Below are positions 40,702 through 50,034 of a stretch of 64,000 nucleotides of DNA, in pieces (within the stretch, counting starts at the first letter, position 1; every line of letters starts with the position of its first letter). Source of the stretch: Pseudodesulfovibrio tunisiensis (lineage in GTDB: Bacteria > Desulfobacterota > Desulfovibrionia > Desulfovibrionales > Desulfovibrionaceae); NCBI RefSeq assembly GCF_022809775.1, contig NZ_CP094380.1, forward strand, positions 1,054,001 through 1,118,000, read 5' to 3'. The notes beneath the pieces were generated by a model. The model was not told the origin of the DNA. It did no database searches and saw only the letters and a program-made list of their open reading frames with translations. The position numbers were made by a program, and so were the translations under genes.

Positions 40702-40729
40702 AGGGGCGCCCCCAAGGGCGCCCCTTCCT
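40702..40729 (+). terminator. Terminator after the glycerol importer operon
   Basis: AGGGGCGCCC (40702-40711) and GGGCGCCCCT (40716-40725) form a stem with a CCAA loop; a short T/C run follows. Confidence 0.75.
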
Positions 40730-40735
40730 GTTCAT

Positions 40736-42043
40736 CTAGTCGATCGGTTCCATGCCAAACCGCTTCCACTGCGCTTCCGCTTCCTGTTCGGCCCTGTCCA
40801 CCGCTTCCGATTCCCACGGCTCGATGACAAGGGCCTCGGCAACCAGTTGCCACAGATACTTCACTTCGTAATTCGCATCGGGATAGAATTTGGGAATGCG
40901 CCTCATGAGCTGATCGCGACAGTTGGAGCATCCCACGACAACCACGTCCGCGCCGCTGCTCCTGATCTGCTCGTACTTGAACCGGGCGTGCCAGGCGGAT
41001 TCCTTTTCATAGGGCATGGGCCACATGCCGCCCCCAGCCCCGCAACAGAAATTCCGCTCGCGGCTCGGGCTCAGTTCCACGTACTCGTCAACACACTGAT
41101 TGATGATCCAACGAGGTTCGTCAAAGAATCCGCGCCCGAAATGACGCGCCAATTCCCGACCATGCTTGCAGGAATCATGAAAGGTGAATGTCCTGCCTGC
41201 ATGCACGGACTTGTCCAGTCGGATGCGGCCATCCCGAATGAGTTCCACCAGATAGTCGTACAGATAGAGGAAGCCCACGGAATTGTCCGGATTCTCGTGC
41301 TCCAGTTTGTCCATGCCCTTGCGACAGCCATAGGAACCGCCTCCGCAATCCGGCATGATCATGCGGGCAATGCCATGGTCCTTCATGTACGCCATCTTGC
41401 GCCGGGCGAGCGCCTTGTTGGCCTCGTCATTGCCCGAGAACAAGGCCCAGTCCACGGCTTCCCATCCCTCGGACGGCACGGTCCAGTTCTCGCGGGCCGC
41501 ATGAAATATCTTCCACCACCAGAACTGATCCTCGAAATCCCCGTACACTTCCTTGGAATTGGGAAAAAACAGAATGTCCGCGCCCTGTTTGTCCACGGGC
41601 ACGTAAAATCCGGGGCATTCTTCGGCCAGCTCGTTGCCAAGCTCAAACATGCCCTCGAGATAGTCCTCGCGGCTGATGGCCAGATTGTTGCCGGTTTCCA
41701 GATTGTTCACGGTCCCCTTGTGCAGGGAGCCGGGCACCTCCTCGCGGGGGCGCAGGCTCTTCATGTGTCCCATGACCGACGGGATGTCGATGCCCATGGG
41801 ACACGAGGCCGCGCATCGGCCGCATCCGGTGCACAGCCAAGGGAAATCCGATTCCACGACCTCCTGCACCAGCCCATTGGCCAGCATGCGCATGACCCGC
41901 CGGGTATCCATGCCCAGCCCCGGAGTGCCGGTCACGGGACAGGCATTGGAGCAGGAGCCGCAGACCATGCAGGCCGTGAACTCGAAGGAATCCAGAAATT
42001 CTCTGGTGGAATGATCCAGAAAGGACGTTGCCGAGTTGTTCAT
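40736..42043 (-). CDS. HdrD/DsrK-like iron-sulfur protein
   Basis: A 435-aa soluble protein: two [4Fe-4S] motifs at the N terminus (CMVCGSCSNACPV near 26-38 and CTGCGRCAASCPM near 71-83), and a C-terminal CCG-type domain with HDSCKHG near 300, CCGAGGG near 346 and GCSNC near 387. This is the HdrD/DsrK/TmcB pattern, a thiol-disulfide or quinone-linked redox module. ATG 42043 has a GGAAGG ribosome site close by. No membrane partner lies in the next genes. A rubredoxin gene diverges from it 230 bp away. Confidence 0.85.
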   Translation of the reverse strand: MNNSATSFLDHSTREFLDSFEFTACMVCGSCSNACPVTGTPGLGMDTRRVMRMLANGLVQEVVESDFPWLCTGCGRCAASCPMGIDIPSVMGHMKSLRPREEVPGSLHKGTVNNLETGNNLAISREDYLEGMFELGNELAEECPGFYVPVDKQGADILFFPNSKEVYGDFEDQFWWWKIFHAARENWTVPSEGWEAVDWALFSGNDEANKALARRKMAYMKDHGIARMIMPDCGGGSYGCRKGMDKLEHENPDNSVGFLYLYDYLVELIRDGRIRLDKSVHAGRTFTFHDSCKHGRELARHFGRGFFDEPRWIINQCVDEYVELSPSRERNFCCGAGGGMWPMPYEKESAWHARFKYEQIRSSGADVVVVGCSNCRDQLMRRIPKFYPDANYEVKYLWQLVAEALVIEPWESEAVDRAEQEAEAQWKRFGMEPID

Positions 42044-42273
42044 ATACCTTCCCGAAAACGGACGAAAGCCGTGCCGCTTTCTCTCCCGATTGAAATATCG
42101 CCCGAAACCATACCTCAAAGGTCTATATTGCCCAGACGACAGCCCACCGCTTACACCAGCTTCTTCATCAGGTCAAAGCCCTGATTTCCGCTGATCCCGA
42201 GGCATGTCCCCCTGTTCGCATGTTGAATATCCTCGGGGTTGTGCTAGCATGAAATGCAAACAAGGGAGGCAAC

Positions 42274-42429
42274 ATGGACAAGTGGGAATGCCCTTGCGGG
42301 TATGTATACGACCCCGAGGAAGGCGATCCGATGCATGGAGTGGAGCCGGGAACCGCATGGGAAGACGTGCCCGAGGACTGGGTCTGTCCCAAATGCGGAG
42401 CGGAAAAGGAATTTTTCGAAAAACTCTAG
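42274..42429 (+). CDS. Rubredoxin with an unusual first metal motif
   Basis: A 51-aa rubredoxin missed by size cut-offs. The second motif CPKCG (Cys38, Cys41) and the family core ([23 protein letters not shown]) are typical. The first motif reads CPCG (Cys6, Cys8), one residue shorter than the normal CxxC; the distance from the second Cys of the pair to Cys38 is normal. GGGAGG lies 5 nt before ATG 42274. It should bind a single iron and carry electrons, for example to oxygen-detoxifying enzymes. A terminator follows. Confidence 0.88.
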   Translation: MDKWECPCGYVYDPEEGDPMHGVEPGTAWEDVPEDWVCPKCGAEKEFFEKL

Positions 42430-42443
42430 CCAGCCCGACCGTC

Positions 42444-42476
42444 GGCAACGCCCTCATGCCAAGGGCGTTGCCTTTT
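42444..42476 (+). terminator. Rho-independent terminator after rubredoxin
   Basis: GGCAACGCCCT (42444-42454) pairs with AGGGCGTTGCC (42462-42472), followed by TTTT. Confidence 0.9.
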
Positions 42477-42526
42477 CCGCCAAAGCCAGTATCCTCTGCC
42501 ACGCAAAAAAGGAGCGGAAGATACAT

Positions 42527-43372
42527 ATGACAAAAATCGGTTTGGCTCTGGGCGCTGGCGGTGCGCGCGGTCTGGCCCACCTCGTCATGCTCGAGGCATT
42601 GGATCAGGCAGGCATCCGGCCCCATGCCATTGCCGGGGCCAGCATCGGCGCAATCATGGGCGCACTCTATGCCGCAGGCAACTCCGGCGCAGATCTTCGG
42701 CGCGGCGTGGACGATCTTGTCGGCCCGCTGTCCGGCAGCATCAAGGATGCCATCAAGGACGCGTTCACGGGCAACCGCCTGAAACAGATCATCAGCCTGA
42801 TCGATCCGAGCTTCGGCAAGAGCGGCATGCTTTCCGGCGACCGCTTCATGGACATGCTTGAAGAAATGATCGGGGTGCGCACCTTCGAGGCCCTGCAAAT
42901 TCCTCTCAAGGTCGTGGCTTCGGAGTTCTGGAGCCGCGAGGAAATCGTGCTCGACTCGGGCCCGCTCAGACCCGCGATCCGGGCCAGCATGGCCCTGCCC
43001 GGCGTCTTCACCCCGGTCACTCAGGGCAGCCGAGTGCTCATCGACGGCGGAGCAGTCAATCCCCTGCCCTACGATCTGTTGCAGGACGAATGCGACGCAG
43101 TCATTGCCATCGACCTGATCAGCTCCGGCCCGGGCCGCAGGAACGGCGAAGTGCCGGACCTGTTCGAAACCATTTTCAGCACGTTCCAGATCATGGAAAA
43201 ATCCATCATCCGCCAGAAGCTGGAACACAGGCCGCCGGACATCTACATCGAAATGGACATCCGCGGCGTAAAATCGCTGGAATTCCACAAGACACGGGAA
43301 ATATACAAACAGGCAGCCGCAGCAAGGGAACAGCTTTTCCGGGAGCTGGAACGCACCGGATTGGCCGATTGA
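42527..43372 (+). CDS. Patatin-like phospholipase
   Basis: A 281-aa Ser-Asp dyad hydrolase of the patatin/RssA group. The oxyanion loop is GAGGARG (residues 9-15), the nucleophile Ser is in GASIG (near 37-41), and the catalytic Asp is in the DGG motif near 171. The length matches bacterial RssA-like proteins. AAGGAG lies upstream of ATG 42527 with a rather long 12-nt spacer. It follows the rubredoxin gene with a terminator between them and is likely to have its own promoter. Confidence 0.9.
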   Translation: MTKIGLALGAGGARGLAHLVMLEALDQAGIRPHAIAGASIGAIMGALYAAGNSGADLRRGVDDLVGPLSGSIKDAIKDAFTGNRLKQIISLIDPSFGKSGMLSGDRFMDMLEEMIGVRTFEALQIPLKVVASEFWSREEIVLDSGPLRPAIRASMALPGVFTPVTQGSRVLIDGGAVNPLPYDLLQDECDAVIAIDLISSGPGRRNGEVPDLFETIFSTFQIMEKSIIRQKLEHRPPDIYIEMDIRGVKSLEFHKTREIYKQAAAAREQLFRELERTGLAD

Positions 43373-43459
43373 CCGCTTGACGCCAAAATCCGATTAAACT
43401 ACTCCAATATAAACCCGGAAGATCGTCCGGCAACAACCACAACCAGACAGACGCATCAC

Positions 43460-43882
43460 ATGAAATTTTCCGCCAGAACCAGATACGCCACCAGAATCCT
43501 GCTGGACCTCGCCGTGCACGCGGACAACACGCCGCGGCGAGCCGGAGACATCTCCGAGGCAACCGGCATCACCATCCAGTTCATTGAACAGATCATCCGC
43601 CCCCTGAAGAAGGACGGGCTGGTCAAGTCCGTGCGGGGCGCATCCGGCGGACACATGCTGGCCCATTCTCCGGACAGGATATCCATCGGCGACATTGTCC
43701 GGGCCATGGAAGGCGGCATCAACCTCGCGGACTGCCTGTGCGACGAGGGGGCCTGCAACCGCTCGCCGGGCTGCAAGACGCGTCAGGTATGGGAACGGGC
43801 CTCCCGGGCGCTGGAAACCGAGCTGGATACGATATTCCTGTCCGAACTGATCGAATCCCCGTTCCCCGAACTCATGGACTGA
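43460..43882 (+). CDS. Rrf2-family regulator with cysteine cluster
   Basis: A 140-aa Rrf2-type winged-helix regulator (family start MKFSARTRYATRILLDLA). It has four cysteines at 92, 94, 99 and 105 in the region where IscR and NsrR bind an Fe-S cluster, so redox or iron sensing is likely. It is a single gene between the patatin gene and the convergent mltA. The target is not evident. Confidence 0.88.
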   Translation: MKFSARTRYATRILLDLAVHADNTPRRAGDISEATGITIQFIEQIIRPLKKDGLVKSVRGASGGHMLAHSPDRISIGDIVRAMEGGINLADCLCDEGACNRSPGCKTRQVWERASRALETELDTIFLSELIESPFPELMD

Positions 43883-43895
43883 CCCGGCCACGAGC

Positions 43896-45107
43896 CTACT
43901 TGCCCACGGCCTCCAGCACCCTCCTGCTGACCATCATGTACAACCGGGCGTTCTCCTGCAGATGTCCGGCCAGAAACTCCGCCTCCCGGCCCGAGCCGCA
44001 AAAGAAATCGCAGCGGGTTCCCTTGATGGCCCCGCCCGTATCCTGCGCCAGGACAAGGGAATTGAACGGCGTCACGCCCCCGTTGTCGTAATCCAGCAGT
44101 GCGGTTTGCAGCAGCATGACCCCGCCAAGAGGTGCCATGGTCCTGTCCACGGCCACGCTGACCCGCGGCGTGAGAATGGAACTCATGCTCCCGTAGGGAC
44201 CGTTGTCCGAGAGCCGGAAGAACACATAGCTCGGATTCTCGAACATCAGATCGCGGGCAACGTCGGGATTGGCATTGAGAAAGGCCCGGATGCGCTGCAT
44301 GCTCATCTCTTCCCTCGGTATGTGTCCCCGCTCGATGAGTACCCTGCCCAGCGAGACATAGGGCCTGCCGTTCTTGCCGCCGTAGAGGATATGCTTGACC
44401 TGTCCGCCGGGCAGTTCGAGCCGCCCCGACCCCTGAATCTGGAGAAAGAACACGTCAACCGGGTCCTTGGCCCAGGCAACCTCCACGTCCTGCTTCTTCA
44501 ACGCGCCATTGCCGTCGATGCCCTCGCGGTCGAAATAGGGTTCGATCCTGTCACCATCCACGCGATAAACAAGCGTCTGGCCCTTCCATCGATGATGAAA
44601 CCGCCCCAGATCAACGGTCCTGAGGTCTTCCGGTACGCCGTACAGCGGATACTGATACTCGCCGCCGGGTTCGAGTGAAGCTTCGAGCCACGGCTCATAG
44701 TACCCGGTCAGCAGGGTTTCCGGAGACATGCGAAACCAGGCGAACCGCTCGGCGAGCAGCTCGGGATTCGCATCCAGCCGGGGCAGCAGCGCGATGAGTT
44801 CGGCAACGGAGCTGGCAAGCTCGCCCCATTTCAGGTCCAGCCCCGGCCTGTTCACGCAACGCGCTCCCTTGGGGCGGCGAAGAATGTATCCCAGACTGTC
44901 CTCCAGAGCCGGACGCAGGTCGTTCCAGGACTGCAACCCCTGCAATCCGGGAGTCATGCTCTGAAACAGTTTTGCAGCCTCGTCCGGTTCGACCCGAACA
45001 TATCCCTCGACCACCACGGGCGGCTCCGCACTCCTGTCCGTACAGGCGGAAACGGAAAAAACGACACAACACAACGCGAACAGGACAGCGAACCGCCGGA
45101 ACAGCAC
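43896..45107 (-). CDS. mltA: Membrane-bound lytic transglycosylase A
   Basis: Cleaves the glycan strands of peptidoglycan. The 403-aa lipoprotein has a lipobox ending at Cys22 (SVSAC), the MltA domain (about 130-290) and the C-terminal 3D domain, whose three Asp lie in segments like LDYDNGG and AQDTGGAIKG near 345-375. The GTG at 45107 is preferred because TAAGGAGG with 5-nt spacing precedes it; the ATG at 45146 would overlap the upstream gene. The ribosome site overlaps the stop of the AI-2E gene. Confidence 0.92.
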   Translation of the reverse strand: MLFRRFAVLFALCCVVFSVSACTDRSAEPPVVVEGYVRVEPDEAAKLFQSMTPGLQGLQSWNDLRPALEDSLGYILRRPKGARCVNRPGLDLKWGELASSVAELIALLPRLDANPELLAERFAWFRMSPETLLTGYYEPWLEASLEPGGEYQYPLYGVPEDLRTVDLGRFHHRWKGQTLVYRVDGDRIEPYFDREGIDGNGALKKQDVEVAWAKDPVDVFFLQIQGSGRLELPGGQVKHILYGGKNGRPYVSLGRVLIERGHIPREEMSMQRIRAFLNANPDVARDLMFENPSYVFFRLSDNGPYGSMSSILTPRVSVAVDRTMAPLGGVMLLQTALLDYDNGGVTPFNSLVLAQDTGGAIKGTRCDFFCGSGREAEFLAGHLQENARLYMMVSRRVLEAVGK

Positions 45108-45117
45108 TCCAACCTCC

Positions 45118-46200
45118 TTACTTGAGGGCATAGGCGTATTCTTCAAGGTAAATCTGAAGCATGACCATGACGAAACTGAGAATCAGGGGACCGTAGAACA
45201 CGCCGAGCATGCCGAACGTGTAGACCCCGCCGAGAATGGCAATGAAAAGATAGAATGTGGAAACCCGGGCCGCCTCGCGCATGAACACGGGTCTGAGCAG
45301 CGTGTCGATGCCCACGACCAGCACTCCGCACCAGAGGGTCAGAAAGGCAGCCATGCCCCACTGCCCGAGAATGAGCAGATAGCAGACCGCAGGCACCCAG
45401 ACCAGTCCGGTCCCGAGTACGGGCACGAGAGAGGCAAGAGCCATCATCGCTCCCCAGAACACGCCGGGAATTCCGGCAATGGCAAGCCCGATGCCTCCGG
45501 CAATGCCTTGCAGCAGGGCCACGAGCAGGCAGCCCATGAGCACCCCGCGCGACACGCGCTTGAGGCTGTCGATGATGTAATCCTCCTGCCGGGCACGCAG
45601 CGGGGAAAGATGCCGCAGATAGGACACCATGTCCGCGCCGTCCCGCAGAAAATAGAACAGGATGAAACACATGAGCAGGAAGTGCAGCACCAGAATCACG
45701 GCATTGCGCACCAGCTTGGTGCCCGCGCCGAGCATGGCTTGAGCAAACTCCTTCGAATACTGGAGGATGGTGCCCTGAATGTCCATTTCCTGAATCCGCA
45801 GAAACGGAAAATGTCTGGCAAAGTCGCCCATGTATTCGTCAAGAATCCCGGTCTTGAGCAATTCGTTGAAATCGGTCTTCACGACCCAGTCGTTGAGCGC
45901 GCCCAGTGACTGCACGCCCTGCCCGATCAGGGCCAGAGTGAGGAACAGCATGGGCAGGACCAGACAGAACACGATGATGGCCACGGTCATCAGGGACGCC
46001 ATGGTCCGCTTGCCCTTGCACGCGTTCAGCACCCGGGAGAACACCGGGGAAAACAGTATGGCGAGCACCGTGGAGAAAATGAACGTGTGGACAAATGGCT
46101 CCACCAGGGAATATCCGAGGTAGAGGGAAAACAGGAGCAGGACCGCCAAAAACGCCTTGTAATAGCTGGTGGCTCCGTTCCTTCCGTCTGGTTGCTGCAT
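45118..46200 (-). CDS. AI-2E family (PerM-like) transporter
   Basis: A 360-aa membrane protein with about seven or eight helices and the family's long coil between helices 3 and 4, then the pore-like C-terminal set. AI-2E family members act as autoinducer-2 exporters or sodium-proton antiporters; which one cannot be told here, though the window also encodes LuxS. The start 46200 has only a weak ribosome site (GGCGGATC). mltA follows so closely that the stop lies in its ribosome site. Confidence 0.85.
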   Translation of the reverse strand: MQQPDGRNGATSYYKAFLAVLLLFSLYLGYSLVEPFVHTFIFSTVLAILFSPVFSRVLNACKGKRTMASLMTVAIIVFCLVLPMLFLTLALIGQGVQSLGALNDWVVKTDFNELLKTGILDEYMGDFARHFPFLRIQEMDIQGTILQYSKEFAQAMLGAGTKLVRNAVILVLHFLLMCFILFYFLRDGADMVSYLRHLSPLRARQEDYIIDSLKRVSRGVLMGCLLVALLQGIAGGIGLAIAGIPGVFWGAMMALASLVPVLGTGLVWVPAVCYLLILGQWGMAAFLTLWCGVLVVGIDTLLRPVFMREAARVSTFYLFIAILGGVYTFGMLGVFYGPLILSFVMVMLQIYLEEYAYALK

Positions 46201-46222
46201 GATCCGCCTGTTGATGCGGGAC

Positions 46223-47785
46223 TCAACCCGCTGTTATTGTTTTTTTCCTGCTCAGATTGGATTGTATGATTGCGGCCACGGTGTCAATATCAACAGGCTT
46301 GGCAATATAGTCGTCCATGCCTGCATGCAGACACCGCTGCTCATCCCCCCACATGGCGTGAGCCGTGAGGGCAATGACCGGAATTTCCGAATCGCGAACG
46401 CCCGAGTCGCCCGCCCGAATCGCCCGAGTGGCCTCAAGCCCGTTCAGAAGCGGCATCTCCACATCCATGAGCACGATGTCAAACGGTTCGTGGGCCAACG
46501 ATTTCAAGGCCTGCTCGCCGTTCTCCACAACGGACACGTCGGCCCCCATCTTCTGAAGCAGACGCGTCACGTATCTCTGATTGATCAGATCGTCCTCGGC
46601 AACGAGGATTCTGATTCCTTCCAAAGGCCTTGCCGCCAGAGTTGCAGCGGCTTCCTCGTTTTCATATTCGCTTGCATGAAAGTCCAGATCCACGGAAAAC
46701 ACGCTTCCCCGCCCCTTCGTGCTTTCGCATCGAACAGTTCCGCCAAGGATGTCCACGAGCCGCTTCACTATGGCCAGTCCCAATCCGAGGCCGCCCTGAT
46801 GCCGGGTAAGCGGGTCCTCGACCTGGGTGAAGCTCTCGAACAGGTCTTCCGCCATCTCCTCGGGCAGGCCCAGCCCCGTATCCTTGACCAGTACGCGCAG
46901 GGACGCAAGGTCGGGCCGAAATCCCTCGCGGACCGACACTTCAACCAGCACATGCCCGGCTCTGGTGAACTTGACCCCGTTGTTCACAAGATTGGAAAGA
47001 ATCTGGCGAACCTTGCCGGAGTCGCCCCGCACCCACGCGGGTACGGCCGGGTCTATGGAATATCCCAGATGGATTCCCTTGGCCTCCGCGGACCGGCGGA
47101 ACTGGGACAGCACGCCGGTAATCAGGTCCTCCACGCGAAAATCCATTTCCCGGACCTTGAGCGAACTCGCCTCCAGCTTGGAATAGTCGATGATCTGATT
47201 GAGCACGGACAGCAGAGACATGGCCGAGTCCTTGATGAGCAGCACGTTTTCCCGATATGCCTCGGGCAAATCCGAGAGCAGGAGCAGTTCGGTCATGCCG
47301 AGCACGCCATTCATGGGCGTGCGCAATTCATGGCTCACCGTGGCCAGAAACGAGGTCTTGGCCCGGTTGGCAGCCTCGGCGGCACGCTTGGCCTTGCGCA
47401 GTTCGCACTCCATCTGATGCTTGTAGAGACCAACCTCGATGGCGGACTTCAACTCCTTGTGGTCCACGGGCTTGAGCAGATACCCGTATGGTCCCGAGAC
47501 CTTGGCCCAGCGCAGGGTTTCCTCATCCGCATACACGGTCAGATAGATGACCGGGATATCATACCGGCGGGAAATGCGATTCGCGGTCTCGACTCCGTCC
47601 ATGGTCCCGTCCAGACGGATATCCATGAGCACGAGGTCCGGACTTTCGGAATCGGCCAGAGAAATGGCCTCCTCCCCGGAAGCGGCCACTCCGGCTACCT
47701 CGAATCCGGCCCGTTCCAGAGCGGCCGTGATATCCAGCTGGGAGATGGGTTCGTCCTCGACAACCAGAATGCGTTCGGTGGGCAT
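46223..47785 (-). CDS. Hybrid sensor histidine kinase with receiver domains at both ends
   Basis: A 520-aa soluble signalling protein: an N-terminal receiver (about 4-118, phospho-Asp in LVLMDIRLDG), a coiled linker, a HisKA domain with SHELRTPMNG (His near 153), a HATPase with N, G1 and G2 boxes (about 265-380) and a second receiver (about 390-510, Asp in IVLMDVEMP). There is no membrane or PAS sensor, so the input must arrive through the first receiver, from another kinase. GGAG is 6 nt before ATG 47785. It is followed by the AI-2E gene. Confidence 0.92.
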   Translation of the reverse strand: MPTERILVVEDEPISQLDITAALERAGFEVAGVAASGEEAISLADSESPDLVLMDIRLDGTMDGVETANRISRRYDIPVIYLTVYADEETLRWAKVSGPYGYLLKPVDHKELKSAIEVGLYKHQMECELRKAKRAAEAANRAKTSFLATVSHELRTPMNGVLGMTELLLLSDLPEAYRENVLLIKDSAMSLLSVLNQIIDYSKLEASSLKVREMDFRVEDLITGVLSQFRRSAEAKGIHLGYSIDPAVPAWVRGDSGKVRQILSNLVNNGVKFTRAGHVLVEVSVREGFRPDLASLRVLVKDTGLGLPEEMAEDLFESFTQVEDPLTRHQGGLGLGLAIVKRLVDILGGTVRCESTKGRGSVFSVDLDFHASEYENEEAAATLAARPLEGIRILVAEDDLINQRYVTRLLQKMGADVSVVENGEQALKSLAHEPFDIVLMDVEMPLLNGLEATRAIRAGDSGVRDSEIPVIALTAHAMWGDEQRCLHAGMDDYIAKPVDIDTVAAIIQSNLSRKKTITAG

Positions 47786-48083
47786 GACGACTCCTCGCTT
47801 GATGACATTTCCGCACCACTGTTTGAACATACCCTTTCCCGCAGGCCAAGGCCATTACAATTCCAGCGCCTTTTCTCACGCAGGCCGGTCCGAAGACAAG
47901 GAGCAATGGCCGAAGGAAACCAACGGCATCCCCGATTTCGGCTAACGATCTTGTCTTTTGTCGCCAATTGCGGCTATGGGGTAATATCGTCCCGAACTGT
48001 CGGCCAGCGACATGTCCCGATACTCCGATGGAACTTTCAGGCTGCCGGTTCAGGAACGAATTCACGTTTTCAAGGAGGAAAGG

Positions 48084-48944
48084 ATGAAACGGGTACTCTC
48101 TCTCGCGGCGGCAACATGCGTTTTTCTCATGTTTCTGGCCTGCGGCCAGAATCAGCAGCAGGATCAGCAGGCTCCGGCCAGGGAGGACGTCAACGTCAAG
48201 CTGGAACTGGCCAGAATGTCCACCATTGAAAAGGTGCTCAAGCGCGGCCAGCTCCACGTGGGCTTCGAAGCCGGATACGTTCCCTTTGAAATGACCAGCA
48301 AGAAGGGGGAATTCATCGGCTTCGACATCGACATGGCCAAGGAAATGGCCAAGGCCATGGGCGTGGAATTCGTGCCGGTGAACACGGCCTGGGACGGCAT
48401 CATCCCGGCCCTGCTCTCGGACAAGTTCGACATCATCATGTCCGGCATGACCGTGCGGCAGGATCGCAATCTCAAGATTCTCTTCGCGGACCCGTACATC
48501 ATCGTCGGACAGACCATTCTGCTCAACCCCAGACTGAAAGGCGAAATCACGTCCTACAAGGACCTGAACAATCCGCAGTACACCATTACCTCCAAACTCG
48601 GCACCACCGGGGAAAAGGCCGTGCAGGCCATGATTCCCAAGGCCAACTACAAATCCTTCGAGGCCGAGACCGAAGCCGTCATGGAAGTGATCAGCGGCAA
48701 GGCCGATGCCTATGTCTACGACCTGCCGAACTGCGCCTACTTCAAGGCCGAATTCGGGGACAAGCTCGTGTTTCTGGATGAGCCGTTCACTTTCGAGCCG
48801 CTGGCCTGGGCCATCAACAAGGGCGATCCCGACTTCCTGAACTGGCTGAACAACTTCCTGCGGCAGGTCAGAAACGACGGCCGCTACGAACGCATGTACA
48901 ACAAGTGGCTCGGGAGCACGGCCTGGGCCGGGGACATGAAGTAG
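48084..48944 (+). CDS. Amino-acid ABC importer substrate-binding lipoprotein
   Basis: A 286-aa periplasmic family 3 binding protein. The signal peptide ends in the lipobox FLACG with Cys20, so it is anchored to the membrane. The mature part has the family segments VGFEAGYVPFEM and GEFIGFDIDMAKEMAKAM. AAGGAGG is 5 nt before ATG 48084. With the next two genes it forms a complete polar amino-acid importer; the ligand cannot be named from sequence. Confidence 0.92.
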   Translation: MKRVLSLAAATCVFLMFLACGQNQQQDQQAPAREDVNVKLELARMSTIEKVLKRGQLHVGFEAGYVPFEMTSKKGEFIGFDIDMAKEMAKAMGVEFVPVNTAWDGIIPALLSDKFDIIMSGMTVRQDRNLKILFADPYIIVGQTILLNPRLKGEITSYKDLNNPQYTITSKLGTTGEKAVQAMIPKANYKSFEAETEAVMEVISGKADAYVYDLPNCAYFKAEFGDKLVFLDEPFTFEPLAWAINKGDPDFLNWLNNFLRQVRNDGRYERMYNKWLGSTAWAGDMK

Positions 48945-49023
48945 ATCACGGACCTCGACCGGGAAACCGCAATGCGGTTTCCCGGTTTTCCCCTTTTCCA
49001 GCACACAAACTCCGGGAACAGCC

Positions 49024-50034
49024 ATGGCAGCAGGCAGTACGGCTTTGGCCAGACAGGAGGCGAAACGCCAACTGATCTGGAAAATCGTGTTCTTCATCGC
49101 GCTCTTCATCGTGGCGTGGGGCTTCTATTACGCCACGCAAAGAGCGGAATACATCTGGCGCTGGAATCGCGTACCCCAGTACTTCTACTATCACGACGAC
49201 GTACGGATTCGGGCGGAAATCGAAGGCGAAGTCGCCGCAGTCACGCCCAGAGGCAGGGACATGGTGGTCGTGGTGCAGGGCGACAATGTCTCGGAACAGT
49301 ATATTGTCCCGCAAAAGGGGCTGCGCGTGTCCCGGGGTGACACCGTGTACATGGGCGATACCATCGGTTCCTACAGGGAGTGGAAAATCGGCCTGCTCAC
49401 GGACGGGCTGCTCCTGACTCTGGAGGTCAGCGCGGTGGGCATCCTTTTCGGCATCCTGCTGGGCCTGTTCACGGGGCTGGCCCGCATTTCCACAAATCCG
49501 GCCCTCAGATGGGGGGCCATGACCTACATCGAACTCATCCGGGGCTCTCCCCTGCTCGTGCAGATCATGATCTGGTATTTCGTGGTGGGCACCCTGATCA
49601 ACAGGCTGCTCATTGGCGCGGGCCTGCCGGAAATTCCGGGCATCTGGTACGGAGTGGCTTCACTGGCCATCTTTGCCGGAGCTTATGTCGCGGAAATCGT
49701 GCGCGCAGGCATCCAATCCGTGCACAAGGGTCAGATGGAAGCGGCCCGATCCCTTGGCATGAACACGCCCACGGCCATGCGCAGGATCATTCTGCCTCAG
49801 GCGTTCCGCCGCATCCTGCCGCCCCTTGCCGGACAGTTCATCTCCCTGATAAAGGACTCCTCGCTGCTTGGCATCATAGCCATCCGCGAACTGACCAAGG
49901 CCACGCGCGAGGCGGCCACGGGCAGTCTCATGGCCTACGAGCTCTGGCTCACCTGCGGCCTGCTCTATCTGCTTCTGACCTTCGGGCTGTCCATGTTCGT
50001 GCAATATCTTGAAAAAAGGACCGTGGAACAATGA
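49024..50034 (+). CDS. Amino-acid ABC importer permease with inserted periplasmic domain
   Basis: A 336-aa HisM-type permease. The conserved core with the EAA loop [15 protein letters not shown] lies at about residues 115-330. Before it, after a first helix (16-36), is an unusual region of about 80 residues that looks like a beta-barrel sandwich ([12 protein letters not shown] to [13 protein letters not shown]). Typical permeases of this class are 220-240 aa and lack it. The ATPase gene overlaps the stop by 4 bp. Confidence 0.88.
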   Translation: MAAGSTALARQEAKRQLIWKIVFFIALFIVAWGFYYATQRAEYIWRWNRVPQYFYYHDDVRIRAEIEGEVAAVTPRGRDMVVVVQGDNVSEQYIVPQKGLRVSRGDTVYMGDTIGSYREWKIGLLTDGLLLTLEVSAVGILFGILLGLFTGLARISTNPALRWGAMTYIELIRGSPLLVQIMIWYFVVGTLINRLLIGAGLPEIPGIWYGVASLAIFAGAYVAEIVRAGIQSVHKGQMEAARSLGMNTPTAMRRIILPQAFRRILPPLAGQFISLIKDSSLLGIIAIRELTKATREAATGSLMAYELWLTCGLLYLLLTFGLSMFVQYLEKRTVEQ

